In this document: positions 43,559-53,473 of the stretch, one piece after another
Layout of the letters: every line of letters begins with the position of its first letter
Position numbering within the stretch: the stretch's first letter is position 1
NCBI RefSeq assembly: GCF_017751145.1
Contig: NZ_CP046640.1
Location: forward strand, 2,832,137-2,896,136
Length of the DNA stretch: 64,000 nt
Direction of reading: 5' to 3'
Origin: Iocasia fonsfrigidae
GTDB lineage: Bacteria; Bacillota; Halanaerobiia; Halanaerobiales; DTU029
Notes under the pieces: model-generated
What the model saw: the letters and a program-made list of their open reading frames with translations, nothing else
What the model was told of the DNA's origin: nothing
The model's database searches: none
Position numbers and translations under genes: made by a program

Positions 43559-44692
43559 TTATTCAAAGCCCCTTAATGTTGGATCAAAGGCATCCCTTAA
43601 TCCATTACCAAATAAATTAAATGACAGCATCAATACTGAGATTAAGACAGCAGGAAATAGAGTTAAATGGGGATAATTAAGTAACTGTCTCTGCCCTTCG
43701 GCAAGCAAAACACCTATAGAAGGCTCTGGTGCCTGAAGTCCTAGTCCTAAATAAGCCAGAAAAGATTCGGTAAAAACAGCCCCAGGAATTGCCAGAGTCG
43801 CCTGGGTTATTGTTGGTCCAATCGCATTAGGTAAAATATGTCTAAATATTAACTTCCTATCTTTAGCCCCCATTGTTCTGGAAGCTAAAACATATTCCTG
43901 TCCCTTATATTTGTAAAATTGTGCCCTAATCATACGGCTCATACCAATCCATCCGGTCAAGACCATCGCCATTGCCAGTGGAATTATGCCGGGTCCTATA
44001 TAGATTATAAATAGAATGATTAATACCAGACTAGGAATTCCAGCCAAAATTTCTATTACCCTCTGCATATACATATCTACTTTACCACCATAATACCCTG
44101 AAATTGCTCCATAAATAATTCCAATAAAAACATTAACTAAAACAGCCAGGGTAGCTATAATCAGGGAAATTCGAGACCCTCTCCAAAGCCGTGTCCATAA
44201 ATCACGACCTATAGAATCTGTACCAAACCAGAAATATTGATTACTCATATTTTTAAGTTTATATATATCTACCTTAACTTTAAGCATCTCAATTTTTCGC
44301 CCATGATAATCAAGTTCATATTCATCAATTATCTCTTTAACTGAACCCTGATATCTACCATCTAAACTGCTTTTTCTTATATTTTTAACCCTGGTACCAT
44401 CAAATATTCCTATCTTCTCCAGTAATGGTATACGTGGTGGTAACAAAGTAGCCTGCAGATTTTGTTCTCTATAGGTATATGGATTCATCAATGGGCCAAA
44501 TATAGCCAGAATAATTATTACAATAATTATCCAGGCAGCTACAATTGCTGCTTTATTCCTGGTAAAACGGATCATAGCATCTTTAAAAAATCCTATTGCT
44601 TCCCCCTGAAATTTTTCATCTCTAATCTGCTGATTTAATTGTACAAATTCAAAATCTTCCCTGTCCAGCTTAATAGTTTCATCCGGTTTCAT
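43559..44692 (-). CDS. oppC: Oligopeptide ABC transporter permease OppC
   Basis: A 377-residue membrane protein with an N-terminal cytoplasmic tail, one helix, a large external insert (about 100 residues between helix 1 and the core) and the permease EAA loop (ASRTMGAKDRKLIFRHILPNA). The external insert is long for OppC. TAATG overlap with oppB. Confidence 0.9.
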   Translation of the reverse strand: MKPDETIKLDREDFEFVQLNQQIRDEKFQGEAIGFFKDAMIRFTRNKAAIVAAWIIIVIIILAIFGPLMNPYTYREQNLQATLLPPRIPLLEKIGIFDGTRVKNIRKSSLDGRYQGSVKEIIDEYELDYHGRKIEMLKVKVDIYKLKNMSNQYFWFGTDSIGRDLWTRLWRGSRISLIIATLAVLVNVFIGIIYGAISGYYGGKVDMYMQRVIEILAGIPSLVLIILFIIYIGPGIIPLAMAMVLTGWIGMSRMIRAQFYKYKGQEYVLASRTMGAKDRKLIFRHILPNAIGPTITQATLAIPGAVFTESFLAYLGLGLQAPEPSIGVLLAEGQRQLLNYPHLTLFPAVLISVLMLSFNLFGNGLRDAFDPTLRGFE

Positions 44693-45639
44693 TATTTACC
44701 ACCCCCGATACGAATACGGGGATCAATAATTCCATAAGAAAGGTCTACAACCAGAATTGCAAGCAAACTAATTAGGGAATAAAAAAAAGTTATGGCAATA
44801 GTCAGAGGGTGGTCATTGGCATTAATCGATCTAACCATTAAACTCCCTGTTCCAGGTATCCCGAAAATATTCTCAATAACCATCGCTCCACCTAAAATTG
44901 AAAAAAACATAGGTATAATTATATTAGCAAGAGGGATAAAAGAATTCCTGATAGCGTGCCTTACTGTTGCCTGTACCTGTGATAATCCCTTGACTTTGGC
45001 CAGTAGCATATAATCAGAATTTATGGCTTCACATAGTTCTGAACGCATATATCTTGTAATTACTGCAATCCCTCCAAAAGAAAGGGCTAAAATGGGTAGA
45101 ATCATTGAAACAAATTTGGTCCAGCTTAATGCCCTTTCAGCAGTCATCATTATCGGCAGTAATCCCCACTTAAAGCCAATTAAATATTGTAATAAAGCAG
45201 CAAATACAAATGACGGTATCGATATAAAGAAGATTACCATAGTTGAAATAACATGGTCAGACATTTCATTTTTTTTCAGGGCAGCAATAATTCCCAATAT
45301 AATACCCGTAGGAATCGTAAGTATTAATGAAAATATATTCAACTGTAAGGTTATTGGAATCTTTTCCATTAGAATTTCAAAGACAGGGACTTTAGGTTGA
45401 ATTTTTATAGATGTTCCAAAATCACCGACTATAAAATCATTTAAAAAGTGGCCATATTGAACAATTAAGGGGTCATTTAGATGATATTTATTTTGAATTG
45501 CTACTCTGATATCTTCTGGCAGCATCGGGTCATCAAAGATATTTCCTGGCATCGAATGAAGAATTATAAATGATAAAGTAATAATTATAAAAAGTGTAAT
45601 TACCATAGCGGCAAGTCTCTGGCCTATATATCTGAGCAT
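44692..45639 (-). CDS. oppB: Oligopeptide ABC transporter permease OppB
   Basis: Starts MLRYIGQRLAAMVITLFIIITLSF, the standard OppB/DppB opening. The EAA loop (AKVKGLSQVQATVRHAIRNSF) and the ENIFGIPGTGSLMV motif are present. 315 residues, six helices. Coupled to oppC. Confidence 0.92.
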   Translation of the reverse strand: MLRYIGQRLAAMVITLFIIITLSFIILHSMPGNIFDDPMLPEDIRVAIQNKYHLNDPLIVQYGHFLNDFIVGDFGTSIKIQPKVPVFEILMEKIPITLQLNIFSLILTIPTGIILGIIAALKKNEMSDHVISTMVIFFISIPSFVFAALLQYLIGFKWGLLPIMMTAERALSWTKFVSMILPILALSFGGIAVITRYMRSELCEAINSDYMLLAKVKGLSQVQATVRHAIRNSFIPLANIIIPMFFSILGGAMVIENIFGIPGTGSLMVRSINANDHPLTIAITFFYSLISLLAILVVDLSYGIIDPRIRIGGGK

Positions 45640-45800
45640 TTAACTACCCCCTTTTTGCAATTTGATTAGCTTTAGTAATTTAGACTCTTACATAATTAAT
45701 TATCGTCAAGAACTTCATTAAGGCTTCTATTATTATTAAACTAGATGTAAAAATTCATTATGAAAGACCTTAATTAACAATTCTTAAAAAAGTTTAAGAA

Positions 45801-47510
45801 TTATTCAATAATTTCTGACTGTAATACAGCAAAACCTACATCAGCTGGAAGGTATTTTCCCTTAGTATGCAGTCTAATCCTATCCTGATATATTACTGCA
45901 TTATCATTCTGGAAGATTGGCACCATGGGAACATAATCAAGCAAAATCCTCTCCATTTCAACTAAGGCATCCAGTCTTAACTGATCATCCAATAATAAAT
46001 CTCCCGTAGTTGTCCTTTCATACAGCTCATCAAAGGTTTCATCATACATTCTATCATTTTTTTGTGGAAAATCTGAGGTCCAGACTTTCATACTGGACCA
46101 TGGGTTAAGTGGATTTTGACTCCTGGCGCCTATACCTAAATCAAAATCACCCTGCTCATAGGCATCATAAGCAGCTGTTGCTGGAACGGCCCTTAGTTTA
46201 ATCTTCAATTTATCTCTCCCAAATAATTGTTCATATTCCTGTTGTGCTACCTCTGCTAATCTTTTAAAACCCTCTGACCCATCAAAATAGATTATTTCAA
46301 TAGTAATTTTTTTATTTCCATTGGCTTGATAAGCCTTTTCAAAATACTCTAAAGCCAGGTCTGCTTTATAAGTAATTCCTTCACCTAGCAAATTCCTGGC
46401 CGCTGATGTCTCACGGTATTTCTGTCCTCTCTCTATACTGCCCACCATACAGATGGTAGAAATAAAATATGGGGCAGACTTAAAGGTTTTAAATACCCCT
46501 TTGGATATGGCATCCCTATTCATTCCATAAAACAATGCCTTTCTAAAATCATTATTCTGCAAAATAGGATTGGTTTTTGAGGCACTATTAATATAAAAAC
46601 CCCAGACCGTATTAGCCTCAGAATAAACTAATCTGGGGTCTTCACTATATCTATCAAAATTATTTCCACTTACTGATACACCATCTAGTTCATTATTTTC
46701 AAACATCTGCAGTCTTGTAGCAGACTCCAAGACCACTCTACTTCCAATTCTATCAACTTTATAAATATCAGCTAAAGGACTATTTTCATTTTTATCAAAT
46801 TCCCTATATTGATCCCGAATCCATTTTGTTAATCTATATGGCCCACAGGAAGGGGTTGATTCAAGGTCTGTCCCATAACTTGTCTCTGTTCTATCTTTAT
46901 TCATCCCTGCTTCATACAATTCTTTATGGACTGGGAATAATGATGTGAATACACTATATACATCTACTGTGGGCATGGCAGTTTCCAGGGTGAATTTCAG
47001 GGTATATTTATCTATAACTTTAATTCCAACTTCATCCCAGCCTACTTCGTTTTTAAAATACCTTTTAGCATTAACAACCGGGATATTATCAAATAATAAA
47101 AAAGCAACATAATTTGCCTGTTTGGGATCAAGTAACATCTTTAAAGAGTATTCATAAGTATCTGCTGTAATTACTGTTCCGTCTGTCCACTGTAGACCTT
47201 TTCTCAATTTAACTAGCCAGGTAATATTATCTTCAGATGTGGGCAGTTCTCGGGCCTGAACTGGCACAAATTTGATTTTTTCACCATTTTCATCAGCAAC
47301 AATATCCAGCAAAGAACTATAAATATAAGTCTGTAAAGTCCTTGCTTGAGCAGATACCCCTGCATATGGATTAAAGCTTTCTACACTTGTCGAGGCACTC
47401 CGATATACTTTTATTTCATCTCCATATACTTCATTGCCAACTGTAATCAATAAAATCATCATTATCATAGCTAAAAAAAATACTAATGTTTTCTCGGGTT
47501 TTCTAAGCAT
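45801..47510 (-). CDS. oppA: Extracytoplasmic oligopeptide-binding protein OppA-like (SBP family 5)
   Basis: A signal peptide (FFLAMIMMILLITVGNEVYG) with no lipobox Cys, followed by a family 5 solute-binding domain with typical LQWTDGTVITADTYEYSLKML and FRKALFYGMNRDAI. ATG 47510 lies 6 nt after GAGGAGGA; the GTG-type start five codons earlier is unlikely. Absence of a lipid anchor means it needs a periplasm-like compartment, which fits a diderm cell. First in the opp operon. Confidence 0.88.
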   Translation of the reverse strand: MLRKPEKTLVFFLAMIMMILLITVGNEVYGDEIKVYRSASTSVESFNPYAGVSAQARTLQTYIYSSLLDIVADENGEKIKFVPVQARELPTSEDNITWLVKLRKGLQWTDGTVITADTYEYSLKMLLDPKQANYVAFLLFDNIPVVNAKRYFKNEVGWDEVGIKVIDKYTLKFTLETAMPTVDVYSVFTSLFPVHKELYEAGMNKDRTETSYGTDLESTPSCGPYRLTKWIRDQYREFDKNENSPLADIYKVDRIGSRVVLESATRLQMFENNELDGVSVSGNNFDRYSEDPRLVYSEANTVWGFYINSASKTNPILQNNDFRKALFYGMNRDAISKGVFKTFKSAPYFISTICMVGSIERGQKYRETSAARNLLGEGITYKADLALEYFEKAYQANGNKKITIEIIYFDGSEGFKRLAEVAQQEYEQLFGRDKLKIKLRAVPATAAYDAYEQGDFDLGIGARSQNPLNPWSSMKVWTSDFPQKNDRMYDETFDELYERTTTGDLLLDDQLRLDALVEMERILLDYVPMVPIFQNDNAVIYQDRIRLHTKGKYLPADVGFAVLQSEIIE

Positions 47511-47786
47511 AACTCTCCTCCTCATTAAAGTATTAATTCAAAAAAGGATAATCACTGAATTTATAAATCACTAGCTTTGCATAATAAAATCTTTTAAAAT
47601 TCAAACATAATATTCCTAAAATTGTTTGATTATATAGAAAAACTCCTTATAATTAGGATTAAGAATAAGGAGCATACCTATGGATAAAAGATACCACAAA
47701 AACAACATTTTATCAATACTAGCAGCAATAATTTTGAAAAAGTGTTAGCTGATTTTACACTTACACTTCACATCACAATTTCAAAA
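47511..47786. other. Divergent intergenic region between oppA and the DUF3899 gene
   Basis: Holds an interrupted inverted repeat (CTCCTTAT...ATAAGGAG near 47643-47675) and AT-rich spacer. No reading frame is supported. Confidence 0.4.
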
Positions 47787-47815
47787 TTGTAAAAGTACAG
47801 TCTGAATGCTATAAT
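47787..47815 (+). promoter_or_regulatory. Promoter of the DUF3899 gene
   Basis: TTGTAA, a 17-nt spacer and TGC-TATAAT (extended -10), about 50 nt before the ATG. Confidence 0.7.
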
Positions 47816-47868
47816 AAATAAAGTAATTTATTATTCAAGTTATCCAAGAAAACGGGGGCATAATTTTA

Positions 47869-48222
47869 ATGATTATATTGGGTATTATTACAATAATTTT
47901 TAGCTACTTTTATATAATTTTATGTGAGCATTCTTTTTTATATAATCTCTCAAATGCTTTTTTTATTACTGGCATTATTTATTTTTGTATTGCCTTAATA
48001 ATTTATATCCGCAATGTAGGATTTTTTAAAATCATCACTTATTACCAATACCAAAAGAAACAGGACAAGATAAATAATTATAATAAAGAAAATAAGAACA
48101 GCATGAAATTGCACGAATTTTTTGCTCTAAAATACTCAGAGCAATGGTCTTATGCCATTTTTCTAAAGTTTTCAATTCCTTTAATACTAATATCATTAAT
48201 TCTTGCCTTTATTTCAAAATAA
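47869..48222 (+). CDS. DUF3899-type membrane protein
   Basis: A 117-residue protein with two N-terminal membrane helices (IILGIITIIFSYFYIIL; FFITGIIYFCIALIIYI), a charged cytoplasmic loop and a C-terminal helix (IPLILISLILAFIS). This matches the DUF3899 layout. GGGGGC precedes the ATG. Function unknown. Confidence 0.75.
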   Translation: MIILGIITIIFSYFYIILCEHSFLYNLSNAFFITGIIYFCIALIIYIRNVGFFKIITYYQYQKKQDKINNYNKENKNSMKLHEFFALKYSEQWSYAIFLKFSIPLILISLILAFISK

Positions 48223-48331
48223 ACTTATTTTACTCCACCTATTTTCTGAAAATAGACCAGGTTGTTAATATAGATTTTTAAGCATATAAAAAAATGTCAC
48301 ATTTTCGACACTTTTAAGCCAAAATATTAAA

Positions 48332-48357
48332 AGAGCTAGTCATCAGCTACTAGCTCT
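48332..48357 (-). terminator. Terminator of tRNA-Leu
   Basis: AGAGCTAGT / ACTAGCTCT, 9-bp stem, T-rich tract on the minus strand, 17 nt past the tRNA. Confidence 0.75.
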
Positions 48358-48373
48358 AATCCCTGTCATATCA

Positions 48374-48462
48374 TGGTGCCGAAGGTGGGGGTCGAACCCA
48401 CACGGGCGATAAAGCCCACTGGATTTTGAATCCAGCGCGTCTGCCAATTCCACCACTTCGGC
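48374..48462 (-). tRNA. tRNA-Leu (anticodon CAA)
   Basis: An 89-nt class II tRNA on the minus strand: acceptor GCCGAAG / CTTCGGC, anticodon stem CTGGA/TCCAG with loop TTCAAAA, a long variable arm, encoded CCA. Confidence 0.95.
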
Positions 48463-48514
48463 ATGTTGTTTAACACTTATATATATTAACATAATTACTG
48501 TTAAAAAGCAAGAT

Positions 48515-48564
48515 TATAACAGGGAAATTATATTCATTTTTTAAGAAGTAATTCCCCTGTTATA
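48515..48564 (-). terminator. Terminator of the SLH gene
   Basis: TATAACAGGGAA / TTCCCCTGTTATA with one bulge and a large loop, 40 nt past the SLH gene stop. Confidence 0.5.
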
Positions 48565-48604
48565 TTATTTTTATAGTTATAGTACTAACACTCTTTACCC
48601 ATCA

Positions 48605-49798
48605 TTAAGAAATAAAATCAGAGTTTAAAACTTCCAGTACCAGTCGCTGCACTACTTCAATCTGTGCATAGGATTTAATTTTCTCCCAATCACCACTTAG
48701 TAAACTCCTGGTAATATCCAGCGGAAGTCCGGTCTGAATGGCAATTGCTTCAGAAAGCCTGTCCCTGCTCAATGATTCTAACTGATCCCAGTCTGTTGAC
48801 ATAATTGCCTCTACTTCTCCTATACTAAGTCCCTGGTTAATTAACTGATCTTTGACTGCTGTTCTAACTTTTGGTCTTAAAAACTCCAGGTTTCCATTAG
48901 ATATCTCTTCTACCTCATCAGTATTTATAACACCATTAGTAATAGCACTAATCTCTGCTGCCAGGTCCTCCTGGGTAACCATACCATAGGCCTTAACATA
49001 TTTTACATTATCATTATGATCAGCAATTACAAAAACCTTATCTGTTTCCAGTATTTCCTCTAAAGATATATTTCTATTATTACGTGCTACCAGGATATCA
49101 TCACTATAATCATATATTTCCCGCTGTCCATCCAGGAAATTAATAGATACCTTCTGGGAAGTAGGATAAACATCAGTTAAATAACCTGTACCAGCAGAGA
49201 GATTGGCCATCTTACTGAGACATTTAGCAGCTTCTGCCCTGCTTGTATTCTCTTTTGGTGAAAAATGGTTTCCATCTGTTCCTTGGACTAACTGTAATTT
49301 TTCCGCTATTTTAATATAATCACTTGCCCAATAATCATTTGATATATCATCAAAGGGCTGATATTGCTCAAGGTTGATTAAAACCTGCTTATCTGTTACT
49401 CCAAGTGCTTTTATCATAATTGTCACCATCTCTGCCCTGGTGATAGGTGCATCAGGCCGGAAGGTTTCATCAGGATAACCAGTAATAATTCCATCCCTGA
49501 TCAGGGCATTAATTAAGTTATGTTCTGGATATCCTGCCAGGTCTTTTAAATGTGTATTATTATCTGGCAAAAGACTTAATTGTCTAGCCAGAGATACAGC
49601 AAATTCCCCCCTGCTAATATTTTGATCTGGTTTAAAGGTCCCATCTGTATAGGTCTCCATCACTTCATTATTCACTAGATTAAGTATATAGTCCTGGGCC
49701 CAGTGATTAGAAATGTCAACTGGTTCAGCTGCTAAGACTGTTTGTAGTGAAAATACTATAGTAAGAATTAATGCCAGCTGTTTTAAATGTTTAAACAT
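48605..49798 (-). CDS. S-layer-homology (SLH) domain protein
   Basis: A signal peptide (LALILTIVFSLQTVLAAE) leads into three SLH repeats (residues about 27-200: HWAQDYILNLV...FKPDQNISRGEFAV; DGIITGYPDETFRPDAPITRAEM; DYWASDYIKIAEKLQL...FSPKENTSRAEA). The C-terminal 200 residues carry no known domain and end in helices. SLH domains bind cell-wall polymers, anchoring the protein at the surface. Three full repeats suggest it attaches independently. Confidence 0.9.
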   Translation of the reverse strand: MFKHLKQLALILTIVFSLQTVLAAEPVDISNHWAQDYILNLVNNEVMETYTDGTFKPDQNISRGEFAVSLARQLSLLPDNNTHLKDLAGYPEHNLINALIRDGIITGYPDETFRPDAPITRAEMVTIMIKALGVTDKQVLINLEQYQPFDDISNDYWASDYIKIAEKLQLVQGTDGNHFSPKENTSRAEAAKCLSKMANLSAGTGYLTDVYPTSQKVSINFLDGQREIYDYSDDILVARNNRNISLEEILETDKVFVIADHNDNVKYVKAYGMVTQEDLAAEISAITNGVINTDEVEEISNGNLEFLRPKVRTAVKDQLINQGLSIGEVEAIMSTDWDQLESLSRDRLSEAIAIQTGLPLDITRSLLSGDWEKIKSYAQIEVVQRLVLEVLNSDFIS

Positions 49799-49968
49799 TT
49801 TTAATCTCCTTTCATTTTCTTTTAAGAATAGAATATTATGGTATATTAATTATTTTTTTTACAATTATACTAGCTATCTACAAATATATCATAAATATCT
49901 TTAAAATACTATAAAAACAACCATGTAATATCTGGAAGGAGTCCAGTAGAATTACTGCTAAATCCCCC

Positions 49969-49997
49969 TTGTCAAAAAATTAATAATATGCTATAAT
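49969..49997 (+). promoter_or_regulatory. Promoter of tRNA-Gly
   Basis: TTGTCA, 17-nt spacer, TATAAT (TGC-extended) ending 25 nt before the tRNA 5' end. Confidence 0.8.
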
Positions 49998-50022
49998 TAA
50001 AACAATTAAATAAGATACTTAT

Positions 50023-50098
50023 GCGGACATAGCTCAGTTGGTAGAGCGTCGGCTTCCCAAGCCGAAGGTCGCGGGTTCGAATCCCGTTGTCCGCTCCA
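50023..50098 (+). tRNA. tRNA-Gly (anticodon CCC)
   Basis: 76 nt with GCGGACA / TGTCCGC acceptor, anticodon stem TCGGC/GCCGA and loop TTCCCAA, T arm GCGGGTTCGAATCCCGT, encoded CCA. Confidence 0.95.
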
Positions 50099-50116
50099 TT
50101 TGTACCAGGAGGTGAG

Positions 50117-50170
50117 ATGAGTTTAGCTGAGGAGAGTATTATTAGATGTTTATTTACTGTTAGACAGTAA
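50117..50170 (+). CDS. Possible 17-residue leader ORF upstream of trpB
   Basis: AGGAGGTGAG is followed directly by ATG and 17 codons (MSLAEESIIRCLFTVRQ) to TAA. The ribosome site is strong but close. It contains no Trp codon, so it would not act as a classical trp leader peptide. Low confidence. Confidence 0.25.
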   Translation: MSLAEESIIRCLFTVRQ

Positions 50171-50282
50171 GTATCAGGTTAGCTGAGATGAGAAGAGTTT
50201 TCTGGAAAAATTATAGGTATATAATTTTATTTCCTCTGAAATATTTGAGGAAGATTCTATATTTATATTACTCGATTATCTC

Positions 50283-50313
50283 AAACCTTACTTACTTATA
50301 GTAAGGTTTTTTT
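50283..50313 (+). terminator. Terminator/attenuator in the trpB leader
   Basis: AAACCTTACT / AGTAAGGTTT with a 7-nt loop and a T tract, 130 nt before trpB. It ends either the tRNA-Gly transcript or an attenuated trpB leader. A stretch near 50165 (CAGTAAGTATCAGGTT) could partly pair with its left arm. Confidence 0.75.
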
Positions 50314-50444
50314 AATGGCTAGGAAATTATGTGCTTTCACATATTGTGGATAATTTCTGCCATCAAGAAATTTACATTTGAAGTAAGATGGTGAAGCAAT
50401 TTTGTTCTTTTTAACAATTAATTAAACAGGAGGTATTAGTAATT

Positions 50445-51632
50445 ATGGCTTTAGATGAAAAGAGTATGGTTGATGGATTTTTTGGTGAATTTGGCGGCAG
50501 ATATGTTCCTGAACCATTAATACCGGTGATGGATGAATTAAAAGATGCTTTTTATAAATATAAGGATGACCCGGATTTTAAAAAAGAACTCGCTTATTAT
50601 AACAAAGAATATATCGGTAGGGCTAATCCACTCTATTTTGCAGAAAAACTCAGTCAGAAATATGCTGCTAAAATTTACCTCAAACGTGAAGACCTGAATC
50701 ATACAGGTGCACATAAGATTAATAATACTATCGGTCAGGCATTACTGGCCAAACGAATGGGGAAAAACCGTATTATCGCAGAGACAGGTGCTGGCCAGCA
50801 TGGTGTTGCTACCGCAACAGCCTGTGCCCTAATGGATATGGAATGTATTATCTATATGGGAGAAATCGATACCAAAAGACAGGCCCTGAATGTTTTTCGT
50901 ATGGAACTACTGGGAGCTACCGTTATCCCGGTGAAAACAGGGGGAAGAACCCTGAAAGACGCTGTTGATGAGGCCTTAAAAGATTTAATAGAGAACTACA
51001 ATGATACCTTTTATATGTTAGGCTCTGCTGTAGGCCCAGACCCCTATCCTACTATTGTCCGTGAATTTCAGTCTATCATTGGCAAAGAGGCCAGGGAACA
51101 GATCCTGGAAAAAGAAGGGAGACTACCTGATTATCTGGTAGCCTGTGTAGGTGGGGGTAGTAATGCTATAGGTCTATTTCACCCTTTTGTCAATGATAAG
51201 GAAGTTGAGATTATTGGTGTTGAACCAGGTGGTAAAGGTAACAAACCTGGTGAAAATGCAGCATCACTTAATTTTGGAAACAAGGGAATTATTCACGGCT
51301 TTAAATGTTTTCTACTGGAAGATGATAATGGTGAAATCTCATCTACCTATTCGATTGCTGCCGGTCTTGACTATCCCGGTGTTGGTCCTGAACACAGCTA
51401 TCTTAAGGACTCTGGTAGGGCTAAATATGCTCTGGCCTATGATGAAGATGCCCTGGCTGCTTTCCATGAACTATCAGAAACAGAAGGAATCATCCCTGCA
51501 CTGGAAAGCTCACATGCCATTGCCTATGGACTCAAACTGGCCTCAGAGCTTAATGAAGATAAAATAATCATTATTAACCTATCAGGCCGTGGTGATAAAG
51601 ATGTTCAGCAGATTGCAGAATTAGAAAAATAG
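50445..51632 (+). CDS. trpB: Tryptophan synthase beta subunit, orphan
   Basis: TrpB catalyses indole plus serine to tryptophan with PLP. The Lys is in [10 protein letters not shown] (K91). GGGSNAIG (phosphate-binding) and [12 protein letters not shown] are present. 395 residues, the TrpB1 type. There is no trpA nor other trp gene beside it, so it may act on free indole or pair with a distant TrpA. A terminator lies in the leader and another after the stop. AGGAGG precedes the ATG. Confidence 0.95.
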   Translation: MALDEKSMVDGFFGEFGGRYVPEPLIPVMDELKDAFYKYKDDPDFKKELAYYNKEYIGRANPLYFAEKLSQKYAAKIYLKREDLNHTGAHKINNTIGQALLAKRMGKNRIIAETGAGQHGVATATACALMDMECIIYMGEIDTKRQALNVFRMELLGATVIPVKTGGRTLKDAVDEALKDLIENYNDTFYMLGSAVGPDPYPTIVREFQSIIGKEAREQILEKEGRLPDYLVACVGGGSNAIGLFHPFVNDKEVEIIGVEPGGKGNKPGENAASLNFGNKGIIHGFKCFLLEDDNGEISSTYSIAAGLDYPGVGPEHSYLKDSGRAKYALAYDEDALAAFHELSETEGIIPALESSHAIAYGLKLASELNEDKIIIINLSGRGDKDVQQIAELEK

Positions 51633-51660
51633 AGAAATATAAAATCTTAATATTTGATTA

Positions 51661-51687
51661 AAGACAGCCCTCAGGCTGTCTTTTTTA
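51661..51687 (+). terminator. Terminator of trpB
   Basis: AAGACAGCC / GGCTGTCTT with loop CTCA and a T tract. Confidence 0.9.
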
Positions 51688-51816
51688 TTTTTTATGATAA
51701 TTCTACTAAGTATAGCTGTACACAGGTATTTATAAAAAAACTTTTTCGGCATTTTATCCCTATAAAGCTTGTTATATCAATCCTCATAGCCATTTTTCAT
51801 TATAATTTTCGGGCTA

Positions 51817-51846
51817 TTGACAAATCACTAAAACATGACATATACT
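51817..51846 (+). promoter_or_regulatory. Promoter of glnA
   Basis: TTGACA, 18-nt spacer, TATACT, 47 nt before the ATG. No certain GlnR box can be recognised. Confidence 0.65.
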
Positions 51847-51892
51847 TAACATGTAATTTGCGATTTATAATTATTTGAGGAGAGTGATTTAT

Positions 51893-53227
51893 ATGTCTAA
51901 CTATTCAAAAGAAGATGTTTTAGCACTGGCTAAAGAAAATGATGTAAAATTCATCAGAATGCAGTTCACTGATATTCTGGGAATTGTAAAAAACGTAGCC
52001 ATAACTGTTGATCAATTAGAAGATGCCCTGGATAACAAAATTATGTTTGATGGTTCTTCTATCGACGGATTCACCAGGATACAGGAATCTGATATGTATC
52101 TAAGACCTGATTATAATACCTTTACTATTTTTCCCTGGCGTCCCAAAGAAGGTGGTAGTGTTGCCCGTCTAATCTGTGATGTTTACACACCAGAAGGCAA
52201 ACCATTTGAGGGTGATCCCAGAAATGTATTGAAAAAAGTCTTAGCCGAAGCAGAGGAAATGGGATTCAGTATGAATGTCGGTCCAGAACCTGAATTCTTC
52301 CTTTTCAAGAGTGATGAAGACGGCAGTCCAACCATTATCCCTCATGATGAAGGAGGATATTTTGACCTAGCACCAAATGACTTAGGTAGTGATGCACGCC
52401 GTAGTATTGTTCTAGCTCTGGAGGAAATGGGTTTTGATGTTGAGGCTTCACACCATGAAGTTGCCCCTGGTCAGCATGAGATTGATTTCAAATACAAAGA
52501 TGCCCTATCAACTGCTGATAATATTAGTACTTTTAAGTTTGTAACCAAATCTATTGCTCATCAACACGGAATACATGCTACTTTTATGCCCAAACCAATT
52601 TTTGGAGAAAACGGCTCTGGGATGCATGTACATCAATCCCTTTATAAAGATGGAGAAAATGCCTTCTATGATGAGAGTGATGAGCTGGGTTTAAGTAAGA
52701 CAGCCTATTACTATATTGGCGGTCTCCTCAAACATGCTAAAGCAATTACTGCCATAACTAATCCCAGCATAAACTCCTATAAGAGATTAGTACCTGGTTA
52801 TGAAGCACCTGTCTATATTGCCTGGTCAAGTGCTAATCGTAGTGCATTGATAAGGATTCCAGCGGCACGTGGTAATGGAACCAGATTAGAGTTAAGAAAT
52901 CCTGATCCAACTGCTAACCCTTATCTAGCTATTGCTGTTATGCTCAAGGCTGGTCTTGATGGTATTAAAAACAATATTGAACCACCCAAAGAAGTCTTAA
53001 GTAATATCTATGATATGACCTTAGCTGAAAAAGATGAGGCAGAAATTGAAAGTCTACCTGGTAGTATTAACGAGGCAATTGAGTTACTATTAGATGACGA
53101 AATAATTAAAGGGGCTTTAGGGGAACACGTCTTAACCCATTTTGTTGAAGCAAAACAGATTGAATGGGATGTTTATAGAACACAGGTACATCAATGGGAA
53201 TTAGATCAGTATTTAACTAAATTTTAA
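51893..53227 (+). CDS. glnA: Glutamine synthetase type I
   Basis: Ammonia assimilation enzyme. [43 protein letters not shown] and [20 protein letters not shown] are all present. Length 444 residues marks the GSI-alpha type, lacking the adenylylation site insert. I take ATG 51893, 9 nt after GAGGAG, rather than the codon at 51875. Single gene with its own promoter. Confidence 0.95.
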   Translation: MSNYSKEDVLALAKENDVKFIRMQFTDILGIVKNVAITVDQLEDALDNKIMFDGSSIDGFTRIQESDMYLRPDYNTFTIFPWRPKEGGSVARLICDVYTPEGKPFEGDPRNVLKKVLAEAEEMGFSMNVGPEPEFFLFKSDEDGSPTIIPHDEGGYFDLAPNDLGSDARRSIVLALEEMGFDVEASHHEVAPGQHEIDFKYKDALSTADNISTFKFVTKSIAHQHGIHATFMPKPIFGENGSGMHVHQSLYKDGENAFYDESDELGLSKTAYYYIGGLLKHAKAITAITNPSINSYKRLVPGYEAPVYIAWSSANRSALIRIPAARGNGTRLELRNPDPTANPYLAIAVMLKAGLDGIKNNIEPPKEVLSNIYDMTLAEKDEAEIESLPGSINEAIELLLDDEIIKGALGEHVLTHFVEAKQIEWDVYRTQVHQWELDQYLTKF

Positions 53228-53249
53228 TTTAATCTTGAATAATAATCTT

Positions 53250-53335
53250 GCCTGGCAATTCTTTTTCTCCAATATTACACCATTACATCTATTTTGCCAG
53301 GCTAAACTAAGGCCAGGGACTCATCAACCCTGGCC
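53250..53335 (+). terminator. Two hairpins after glnA
   Basis: GCCTGGCAA (53250-53258) pairs with TTGCCAGGC (53294-53302). GGCCAGGG (53311-53318) pairs with CCCTGGCC (53328-53335), followed by ATTTAATATT. The second is the better terminator. Confidence 0.7.
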
Positions 53336-53473
53336 ATTTAATATTATAATATTATAATCCATGTATACAGGAATAATTAATATCAAAAGCATTTACTTTC
53401 AGCTTATATATGTTATCTTTAAAAATAACATTATATCTTCTTAAATCTTATCTTAATTAGGAGGCATTAGTTT

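Noticed and set aside
50099-50444. T-box riboswitch upstream of trpB
   Set aside because: The T-box consensus (AGGGTGGNACCGCG) is absent, and no specifier-loop layout with a Trp codon is evident.
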